Shown piece by piece: positions 13,365 through 19,043 of a stretch of 19,043 nucleotides of DNA. The notes below the pieces were generated by a model, which ran no database searches, had not been told where the DNA came from, and was given only the letters and a program-made list of their open reading frames with translations. This DNA comes from CAZDML01 sp964506645 (GTDB taxonomy: Bacteria > Elusimicrobiota > Elusimicrobia > 2-01-FULL-59-12), in NCBI GenBank assembly GCA_964506645.1, contig CAZDML010000027.1, positions 1-19,043 on the forward strand, in the 5' to 3' direction. The number at the start of each line of letters is the position of its first letter. The stretch's first letter is position 1. A program made the position numbers and the translations under genes.

Positions 13365-13433
13365 CCAGTTCAAAACACGTAATCCGGACGTTGTGATTGT
13401 TTCCGGTGCGTTTTTTGGACTGGCCCCTTTTTT
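13360..13433 (+). terminator. Long-stem terminator after the kinase/FtsH operon
   Basis: AGGGGCCAGTTCAAAA (13360-13375) pairs with TTTTGGACTGGCCCCT (13413-13428) over 16 positions, including one G-T pair, and is followed by a T tract (13428-13433). The 37-nt loop contains a further hairpin, CCGGA (13384-13388) / TCCGG (13402-13406). It ends the long operon and separates it from the ORF6N operon. In 13434-13571 I see no clear promoter elements and none of the hexamer repeats. Confidence 0.85.
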
Positions 13434-13571
13434 GTCTGTGACCTTGGGCCGTTCCGCCTAATTCCTTTTAGGACTTGGGGATCTCCTCCCCATGCGCTAT
13501 TTCCCTCCTATCGCCCGTGTCTCCTGCGCGGCCGATGAATAAACACCCAAACCTTTACTCTAAAGAGTGTC

Positions 13572-14120
13572 ATGAAACAGCAGCTTATCACCGATCGCAT
13601 TTATCACATTCGCGGACAGCGCGTCCTGCTGGACGAGGACTTAGCGGAATTGTATGGCGTCCCTACCAAAGTGCTGAACCAGGCAGTTCCCCGCAATATG
13701 AAGCGATTTCCACGAGATTTTATGTTTCAACTTCATCGTCTCAATGCACAGCTCGTTAAGGCACGGTTAACGGGACCGAGGGAAATCTTAAGGTCACAAA
13801 TTGTGACCTTAAGATTGGCCCATGGCGCCCATCGAAAATACATGCCTTATGTATTTACAGAACAGGGTGTTGCCATGCTTGCTAGTGTTCTTCGAAGTCC
13901 AAAAGCCATTCAGGTCAATATCGCCATCATGCGGGCATTTGTTCAGTTGAGGCATGCCCTCATGGAGGGCAAAGAAATTGCGGCCAAAGTGGAACGTTTA
14001 GAAGGGAAGGTGAATTTACACGACACGGACATTCGCTTACTTCAAGACGATGTTCGCAAGCTAGAACCCAAACCGGATCATCCCCTCCCACGCGTCCGCG
14101 GGTTCGAGAGTTCTGTATGA
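13572..14120 (+). CDS. ORF6N-domain DNA-binding-type protein
   Basis: This 182-aa protein has the ORF6N domain at about 8-110 in its usual form: IRGQRVLLDEDLAELYGVPTK at the start, RFPRDFMFQL, LRSQIVTL, then RKYMPYVFTEQGVAMLASVLRS and AIQVNIAIMRAFVQLR. A charged helical tail follows, predicted to be a coiled coil (about 125-165). ORF6N proteins were first described in phages and are common in bacterial genomes, often beside KilA-N or Bro domains; DNA binding and regulation are assumed but little studied. AAAGAG lies 5 nt before the ATG. The stop overlaps the start of the PorV-like gene by 4 nt, so an ORF6N protein heads an envelope-protein operon, which is unexpected. The gene contains a perfect 33-bp palindrome in the LRSQIVTL region. 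No integrase or other phage gene is adjacent. Confidence 0.9.
   Translation: MKQQLITDRIYHIRGQRVLLDEDLAELYGVPTKVLNQAVPRNMKRFPRDFMFQLHRLNAQLVKARLTGPREILRSQIVTLRLAHGAHRKYMPYVFTEQGVAMLASVLRSPKAIQVNIAIMRAFVQLRHALMEGKEIAAKVERLEGKVNLHDTDIRLLQDDVRKLEPKPDHPLPRVRGFESSV
13784..13816. repeat. Perfect 33-bp palindrome inside the ORF6N gene
   Basis: Two perfect 16-nt inverted arms, AATCTTAAGGTCACAA (13784-13799) and its reverse complement (13801-13816), flank a single central A at 13800. It lies wholly within codons for the conserved ILRSQIVTLRL part of the ORF6N domain. It could be an operator for the protein's own product or another dimeric regulator, or act as an mRNA hairpin. Confidence 0.95.
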
Positions 14121-15241
14121 GAATACGCATTTGGATTTTCATCCTGATCACTGTGTGCGTGCGGTCCGTCCATGCATCGGACGCAGGGACATCAAGTGCT
14201 GATTTTTTGAATCTGGGGATTGGCCCGCGCGCTATTGCGATGGGGAATGCACAGGTCGGAGTGGCGGATGATGTGTACGCGGCCTATTGGAACCCTGCAG
14301 GGCTTGTTCAAATTGATCACCAGCAAGTCGGATTTGCCCATGCGCAGTATGTAGAAAATATCACGGAGCAATACGCTGCCTACGCCCTTCATCGCCCGGC
14401 CTGGGGAACGCTTGCGGGAAGCATTTCCTATCTCAACGTTGGTAAATTTCAGGGGTACGATGCCGCGGCACAACCCACGACCGATATCGGTGCGCAAGAT
14501 ATGGCCCTTGGCCTGTCGTATGGATTTTCCCTTTATCACAACAGTCGCATGGGTGCTCAGCTCGCGGGGGGTGTTACTGGAAAATACATTCGGGAGACGC
14601 TCGATGCGGTGAGTGCGTCTGCCTATGCGGCGGACACCGGAATTCTGTTTATCCCTGGACGGCTCTGGGGGGAATATCTCACGGGATGGAAAAGCGGTGT
14701 TGTCGTGCGTAATCTTGGAAGCTCGCTACGTTTTGATCAGGACGCTTTTTCGCTGCCGCGCAGCATCACCGGAGGCCTTTCGTATACCGGTCCTGTGTTG
14801 GGGCAAACCCTGACGCTGGCTATGGATGGCCAACAGCCCGCCGCGGGGTCCCGACAGTACAGTGCAGGTGTGGAAGTATGGACGATGGGCATGCTCGCCC
14901 TGCGAACAGGATTTATTTCGCAAAAAAACGCACTTGATGGCTGGCGGATGGGGATGGGAATTCGGTTTAAAACCCTCCAAGTGGACTACGCCTTTGCCCA
15001 GGCCGGTGTGTTTGGCGCAACACACCGGGTGGGCCTCACGCTTCAGATCGGCCGATCTTCTGAAGATCCTGTGTATATGGCCGAAACATCCTTCCAAAGT
15101 GGGCTTAAAGAATTCCGCAGGGGCCGCTTTGCGGAGGCACTTGTTCACTTTAATAAAGCACTCGAAACGGATCCGACGCACCCTCACGCTTTGCAAATGA
15201 TGAAGGAAAGCTATGAAAAAATTAAAAATCAGCCTCAATAA
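14117..15241 (+). CDS. PorV/PorQ-family (UPF0164) outer-membrane protein with C-terminal TPR
   Basis: This 374-aa protein has a signal peptide at 1-20 (MRIRIWIFILITVCVRSVHA). The family's diagnostic start follows: GTSSADFLNLGIGPRAIAMGNAQVGVADDVYAAYWNPAGL (first residues about 24-63), then alternating strands typical of a FadL-like beta barrel up to about residue 315. A short TPR follows at the C-terminus (GLKEFRRGRFAEALVHFNKALETDP). In Bacteroidota, PorV is the outer-membrane shuttle that takes folded type 9 secretion cargo to the cell surface, but the wider family occurs in many diderms without a proven role. The next gene encodes a secreted protein with a FlgD/T9SS-like C-terminal domain, which fits a carrier-cargo pair; this is inference. 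The start overlaps the ORF6N stop by 4 nt, and the 3' end overlaps the next gene by 29 nt. Confidence 0.88.
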   Translation: MRIRIWIFILITVCVRSVHASDAGTSSADFLNLGIGPRAIAMGNAQVGVADDVYAAYWNPAGLVQIDHQQVGFAHAQYVENITEQYAAYALHRPAWGTLAGSISYLNVGKFQGYDAAAQPTTDIGAQDMALGLSYGFSLYHNSRMGAQLAGGVTGKYIRETLDAVSASAYAADTGILFIPGRLWGEYLTGWKSGVVVRNLGSSLRFDQDAFSLPRSITGGLSYTGPVLGQTLTLAMDGQQPAAGSRQYSAGVEVWTMGMLALRTGFISQKNALDGWRMGMGIRFKTLQVDYAFAQAGVFGATHRVGLTLQIGRSSEDPVYMAETSFQSGLKEFRRGRFAEALVHFNKALETDPTHPHALQMMKESYEKIKNQPQ

Positions 15242-16640
15242 CGGTCTGCGAATTGTTCTCCTGGGTTTGGCAGCGTACAGCCATGCGTCTGAAGGGGGCC
15301 CCTATCAACTCGCCCCATCGCTTTGGGGAGTCCCGGGAAATCCTGTTGTTCAAAATGAGGAGATCTCGGTCGGATTTGCCTGGGGAGAGCCTGTGTCCGG
15401 GTTTGATGTTTCTGGCCCTACGCTCCAGGGCCGGTCGGGCTATTACAGTACACGCTTTGGTGTGATGGGGACTTTGCGTCCTGTGCAGTGGCAGATTCGT
15501 CCGACAGGGTTTATCGTGGAGGATATTCCCGTCGGTATTTCACCCCATGCTGTTATCGAAATTCAGTTTAACGATCCGCTGGATGAAGCCACTCTGACGC
15601 GAGGTGTATCTGTCACGGCGGTGCGGGATGCGGTAGGCACATCCATTCAACGCCTGGTGTCGTTCCAATGGGCACATGACGCTCGCTCCTCCACGTTGGT
15701 GATTGCGCGGACGGAAGGCTGGAGCGGAAATACCTTATTTGATGTCGTGCTGTCGACGGCGCTGCGCACCGCCTATGGGGCACCCCGCGAGACCCCGCGT
15801 CATATTCGCTTTTTAACGATGCTTGATCCGCATCAGGAAAACCGGGTGCTGTACCCGGTGAATGCCGATCCCGGCGCTTTGGGGCAAGGCGGATACCGCC
15901 CCTCCGTCCACATTCGAATTCCGGCGGACGCGTTAAACGATTATGCGGTTGTCATGATCAACACGACACCGCAATTTTCCGACCCTTCTGTGCTGGAGCA
16001 GGCTACGGCGCGTACGGCTTCTCAAAGCGGCTATCACGTGCCCGTGTTTCTTCGCGAGGTCGTGGCGTACGACCGCACGGGACGCCGGGTCGAGACGCTT
16101 TCCAAGATGTCGGAGGTGACAGTAGCCATTCCCGCTCGTGAGGGATGGGTGCAGGGCCTGGGTGTGCCCGTGCGTGCCTCGACCTTGCGATTTTGGATGC
16201 TTGATGGCTCGCAGCGCCGCTGGATCGCCCTGCCCGACAGCCGTGTTGATCCGGCGCAACAGACCGTGAACGCTCCGCTGTCCCGTTTTTCCGTCTTCGC
16301 AGTCATGGGAAGTGCTGAGGGCGACGCGTCAACGGTAACCGTGTATCCTGCGCCGTGGCGGCCCTCCGGTCCTCACGCAGGCGATGGCCCCGGACAAACC
16401 GGTACCGAGGCCGGCGGTATTACCTTTAACCAGGTTCCTTCCGAATGCCGGATCCGTATCTACACGCTCAGTGGTCAGCTCGTGCGCGAGCTGCGTCACT
16501 CCGATCTGACGGGACCTGTGGCACAGGAAAAGTGGGATGGAAAAACAGAGGGCGGCGCTAAAGCCGCTAGCGGTGTGTACCTCTGGCGCGTGGAGTCGGC
16601 TTCGGATGCCAAAAACGGAAAACTGATGATCATTCGATAA
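15213..16640 (+). CDS. Secreted Ig-like protein with FlgD/T9SS-type C-terminal domain
   Basis: This 475-aa protein has a signal peptide at about 1-26 (GLRIVLLGLAAYSHA). A Big_5-like Ig domain lies at about 100-195 (GISPHAVIEIQFNDPLDEATLTRGVSV, then WSGNTLFDVVLSTALRTAYG). A middle region of unknown fold follows, then a C-terminal segment with the FlgD-Ig hallmarks RIYTLSGQLVREL, WDGKTEGGAKAASGVYLWRVES and a final KLMIIR. Such C-terminal modules act as sorting signals for type 9 secretion in Bacteroidota. Similar ones are widespread in other diderm phyla, where their role is unproven. It is probably a surface or secreted adhesive/structural protein. AAGGA lies 5 nt before the ATG. The start is inside the last codons of the PorV-like gene (29-nt overlap), so expression of the two is coupled. 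Confidence 0.85.
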   Translation: MKKLKISLNNGLRIVLLGLAAYSHASEGGPYQLAPSLWGVPGNPVVQNEEISVGFAWGEPVSGFDVSGPTLQGRSGYYSTRFGVMGTLRPVQWQIRPTGFIVEDIPVGISPHAVIEIQFNDPLDEATLTRGVSVTAVRDAVGTSIQRLVSFQWAHDARSSTLVIARTEGWSGNTLFDVVLSTALRTAYGAPRETPRHIRFLTMLDPHQENRVLYPVNADPGALGQGGYRPSVHIRIPADALNDYAVVMINTTPQFSDPSVLEQATARTASQSGYHVPVFLREVVAYDRTGRRVETLSKMSEVTVAIPAREGWVQGLGVPVRASTLRFWMLDGSQRRWIALPDSRVDPAQQTVNAPLSRFSVFAVMGSAEGDASTVTVYPAPWRPSGPHAGDGPGQTGTEAGGITFNQVPSECRIRIYTLSGQLVRELRHSDLTGPVAQEKWDGKTEGGAKAASGVYLWRVESASDAKNGKLMIIR

Positions 16641-16653
16641 AGGGGAAACAGGT

Positions 16654-17451
16654 ATGAAGATCTTAAAACGGACAGGATGTTTGCTGATGCTGTGTGCTTC
16701 GGTGGCCTGGGCCATGCCCAGTTCGATCACGTATCAAGGGTCGCTGAAAGAACAGGGAGCGCCGGTCAACGGAACACGGCAGATGGTGTTCCGTTTGACC
16801 AATTCGGATGGACAGACGGTGTATTGGACGAGCACGAGCATTCCGGTATCGATTGCGCAGGGGCTTTTTGCGGTGATTTTAAATCCAGCGGGTGTAGACT
16901 GGCAAAGCATTTCGCCCTTTCTGGAAATTTCTGTAGAAGGCCAGGTGCTCTTGCCTCGCGAGCCCATTACGGCGGGGGCCTATGCGCTCATGAGCCAAAC
17001 GGTTCCAGATGGCGCGATAACGGCGCCGAAGCTGGAGCCGGGTGTGCAGGCACTGCTCGTCCCCAGCGGAATGATTGCTCTGTTTGCTGGCAGTTGTCCT
17101 TCCGGGTGGGTGCGCTTTACGGCTCTCGACAATGTATTTCCTCTGGGGGGAGCCGCTTATGGGGCCACTGGCGGGTCGGCCACCCACAGCCACGCCATCA
17201 CAGCAGACGGCGCACATAACCATGGTGGAGCGACTGGAACCGCCAATCTCTTCAACCGTCAGACGCAGTCCTGCGGTGGGACGATACCGCATATGTTCCT
17301 CGATGCGGTGGGCGATCCCAATCTGGGGTGCGGGTGGGATGATCACAATCATGCGATTACTTCCGAAGGCAACCACAACCATGGCGGCGCAACGAGTACG
17401 GTGAGTCATCTGCCGCCCTATCTCACGATGGTGTACTGCCAGAAACAATGA
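16654..17451 (+). CDS. Exported collar/tail-fibre-like protein with HxH metal-site motifs
   Basis: This 265-aa protein has a signal peptide at 1-20 (CLLMLCASVAWA). The N-terminal domain (about 24-110) begins SITYQGSLKEQGAPVNG and ends PREPITAGAYA, a module often found before fibre domains in environmental diderms. The C-terminal part starts VPSGMIALFAGSCPSGWVRF, as in phage tail-collar and fibre-tip proteins. It has His pairs HSH (178-180), HNH (188-190), HNH (231-233) and HNH (241-243), and ends SHLPPYLTMVYCQK. In T4 fibre proteins gp12 and gp37, HxH motifs from three chains bind metal ions along a trimeric needle, so a metal-stabilised trimer is likely. The signal peptide and operon place it in the envelope or outside the cell, not in a virion. 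AAGGGG lies about 8 nt before the ATG. Confidence 0.82.
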   Translation: MKILKRTGCLLMLCASVAWAMPSSITYQGSLKEQGAPVNGTRQMVFRLTNSDGQTVYWTSTSIPVSIAQGLFAVILNPAGVDWQSISPFLEISVEGQVLLPREPITAGAYALMSQTVPDGAITAPKLEPGVQALLVPSGMIALFAGSCPSGWVRFTALDNVFPLGGAAYGATGGSATHSHAITADGAHNHGGATGTANLFNRQTQSCGGTIPHMFLDAVGDPNLGCGWDDHNHAITSEGNHNHGGATSTVSHLPPYLTMVYCQKQ

Positions 17452-18647
17452 AGCTCCTGAACGGCGTGCGCTTGCTGGGACTGTGTTTTGCTGGCATCAG
17501 TCTGGCCTCGCCGTGCCGTGCTCTGAATTCGTTAAGCGACTGTATAGAGGTGCTTCAGCAGGACCCCCAAAACGCCGAAGCGCATACCGCAATTCGTCTG
17601 ATGGCGCAACAGTGGCGGTCCGAGCGGACACTCCGCACACACCGAATGCGTATGGAACTGCTTACCGCAGCGTCGAAACAAATAGATTCCCAGCGTCGTG
17701 ATCCACGTGTCCTTGAAAAAGCGATTGCCGATACGGTGGAGGCAGAGACCGCGGCAAAAAATAGCCGCGAAGTCAGTCTTTGTGAACAAGCAGAAACCGA
17801 AGCACAGCTGAGGCATTGGTATTCTGCCCATGAGGTCATCCTGAAACTTCTTCAGGAAAACAATGCCAGTGTTTGCGGTCAGCGGATATTGAGTGTTCTG
17901 CAAAGCGAGGTGCATCGCTTGCTGGCGTCGGATATGACCTTGAGTTCCACCGACCGCTATGTCTTAGAAGGATTTTATGCCTACGGCCAGGCCGACTACG
18001 CCAAGGCGCTCACGGCCTGGGATAAAGCAGTGACGCTGGATGCTTCCAGCGCAACGTATCACTATGACGCCTTTCGATCCATCGCGGCGGGTCACGTTCA
18101 ACAAGACCTTCTAGCGAAGAAAGTGCAGCGACTTTTCGCTGAAGGCGTGGCCTTGTATGACCAAGGCAGCTACCGCAGTGCGCTGGATCTTTTCCGACGT
18201 GTTGCCATTGCCAATCCCGAATATCCGCAGCTGGCAGCCTATTTGGCACGTACCGAGGCCGCCGCAGAAGAGGAGCGTGTGAAGCATTTGGACGAAGAAA
18301 AAAAATCGCGGATCGCTGCCCTTTTTGAGAAAGGCATGCAGGCGCTTCAAGACAACCAATGGGGGAAGGCACAAACCTATTTTCAGAATCTCCTCCAGCT
18401 CGACCCCTCCCACCCCCAGGCGACTGCGTATCTCGCGATGGCCACGGCCGAGATCCAGCGTCAGGTGGACCCTGTGGCCGCACAACATCACTATGAAGTA
18501 GGCCTCGTGGCCTATGCGAGTGGTAATTTGGATGACGCTAAGCGAGAATGGCGTATCGCCGCGCGGATGAATCCACGCTTGGAAAAAGTCACGCTCGCCC
18601 TAGCTAAGGTCGAGAAAGAACTGGCCTCCTACCGCGAGGTGCCTTAG
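17448..18647 (+). CDS. Exported TPR-repeat protein
   Basis: This 399-aa, mostly helical protein has an N-terminal signal-like segment (LLGLCFAGISLASPCRA, about 10-25). Several TPR units follow: about 170-200 (LEGFYAYGQADYAKALTAWDKAVTLDA), about 228-262 (LFAEGVALYDQGSYRSALDLFRRVAIANPEYP), about 290-325 (LFEKGMQALQDNQWGKAQTYFQNLLQLDPSHP) and about 345-380 (HYEVGLVAYASGNLDDAKREWRIAARMNP). TPR proteins act as scaffolds; this one probably works in the periplasm on assembly of the neighbouring envelope proteins or on signalling to the sensor encoded 2 nt downstream. The N-terminal third (about 27-160) is helical without a repeat I can assign. It overlaps the stop of the fibre-like gene by 4 nt (ATGA) and has no ribosome site of its own, so translation is coupled. 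Confidence 0.85.
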   Translation: MKLLNGVRLLGLCFAGISLASPCRALNSLSDCIEVLQQDPQNAEAHTAIRLMAQQWRSERTLRTHRMRMELLTAASKQIDSQRRDPRVLEKAIADTVEAETAAKNSREVSLCEQAETEAQLRHWYSAHEVILKLLQENNASVCGQRILSVLQSEVHRLLASDMTLSSTDRYVLEGFYAYGQADYAKALTAWDKAVTLDASSATYHYDAFRSIAAGHVQQDLLAKKVQRLFAEGVALYDQGSYRSALDLFRRVAIANPEYPQLAAYLARTEAAAEEERVKHLDEEKKSRIAALFEKGMQALQDNQWGKAQTYFQNLLQLDPSHPQATAYLAMATAEIQRQVDPVAAQHHYEVGLVAYASGNLDDAKREWRIAARMNPRLEKVTLALAKVEKELASYREVP

Positions 18648-18649
18648 CC

Positions 18650-19043
18650 ATGCGGCTCTATCCCAAAGTGCTCCTCATGATGGCGACACTGCTTTTCCTA
18701 TCCCTGGGAGCCTTAGGTCTTTCCTTTTATTGGGTCGAGCAGCAGCACATTCGCGCCCAGGTGCATCTGGAGCAGCAGGCTGTCCTGCAAAATCTAGTGC
18801 ATATGGCGCAGGAGTCGTTTCTTACCAACGATGATTTGCTTCTCGTGAAATACACGTCGTGGCTGCGGCAATGGACGCCCGCCATGGTGAGCGCGAGTGT
18901 GGTTGATCCGCAAGGCCGCATCCTTTCACATTCCCAGCCCTTCCACATCGGACACCAGGCTGAAAGGGTCCCCTCCATCGCGCCTCCATTTGTTTTAAGC
19001 GACACCGTCCGGGTTGGTTCACAAGTGCTTGGAACGGCCTCGG
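18650..19043 (+). CDS. Membrane sensor protein (probable histidine kinase), N-terminal part only
   Basis: The frame stays open from ATG 18650 to the right edge (131 codons seen), so the gene is cut by the window. It begins with an N-terminal membrane helix (about 7-28, VLLMMATLLFLSLGALGLSFYW). A helical stretch follows, then the start of a periplasmic sensor fold (VSASVVDPQGRILSHSQPFHIGHQ), a pattern seen in Cache/PAS-like input domains of sensor kinases. The kinase core itself is not in view, so a chemoreceptor or diguanylate cyclase remains possible. It lies 2 nt after the TPR gene and so belongs to the same operon. GAGG lies 11 nt before the ATG. Confidence 0.75.
   Translation, partial: MRLYPKVLLMMATLLFLSLGALGLSFYWVEQQHIRAQVHLEQQAVLQNLVHMAQESFLTNDDLLLVKYTSWLRQWTPAMVSASVVDPQGRILSHSQPFHIGHQAERVPSIAPPFVLSDTVRVGSQVLGTAS

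Noticed and set aside
13572..17451. Prophage, because of the ORF6N gene and the tail-collar-like protein
   Set aside because: No integrase, capsid, terminase or other tail gene is present; the fibre-like protein has a Sec signal peptide and its neighbours are envelope and signalling genes.

Overview
This window looks like chromosomal DNA of a diderm (Gram-negative type) bacterium with moderate to high GC. The evidence is a lipobox lipoprotein, OmpA/MotB-like periplasmic domains, a PorV/PorQ-type outer-membrane protein and several Sec signal peptides. The combination of PorV-like protein, FlgD/T9SS-type C-terminal Ig domain, ORF6N protein and a collar-type fibre protein is what I associate with Elusimicrobiota, Omnitrophota or FCB-like lineages. 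That placement is inference; no rRNA or tRNA is present to test it.

Region A (1-3403, + strand) is a signalling cluster. It holds the C-terminal end of an OmpR/PhoB-family regulator, a soluble histidine kinase, a receiver-GGDEF protein (c-di-GMP), a second complete OmpR/PhoB-family regulator and, behind its own promoter, a receiver-only regulator closed by a hairpin terminator. Region B (3416-4852, - strand) is one unrecognised 478-aa protein with hydrophobic segments. Region C (5228-13277, + strand) is a compact operon: a periplasmic OmpA-like/FlgD-Ig protein, a Cache-type membrane sensor kinase, a receiver plus histidine-kinase protein whose ATP-binding domain looks dead, an FtsH-like membrane AAA+ zinc protease, a small lipoprotein and a NarL/LuxR-type regulator. 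Region D (13572 to the end, + strand) is a second tight operon: ORF6N protein, PorV-like protein, secreted Ig/FlgD-CTD protein, histidine-rich collar-type fibre protein, TPR protein and the start of another membrane sensor.

The most striking feature is regulatory. All three promoters that serve regions A (receiver-only gene), B and C have the same architecture, read on the coding strand of each gene: four TTAACA/GTAACA-like hexamers separated by exactly 5 nt (11-bp phasing), then exactly 9 nt, then a -10-like hexamer ending in CT. This is the geometry of PhoB (E. coli) and PhoP (B. subtilis) operators, doubled. It implies that an OmpR/PhoB-family regulator, plausibly one encoded in region A, co-activates the receiver-only protein, the unknown membrane protein and the sensor-kinase/FtsH operon. 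The two divergent promoters between B and C flank a 16-bp-arm inverted repeat.

Other points of interest are a perfect 33-bp palindrome inside the ORF6N gene, a strongly structured segment overlapping the terminator after region C, and an in-frame tandem 39-bp repeat in the unknown gene. I saw no CRISPR array, tRNA, rRNA or insertion sequence.
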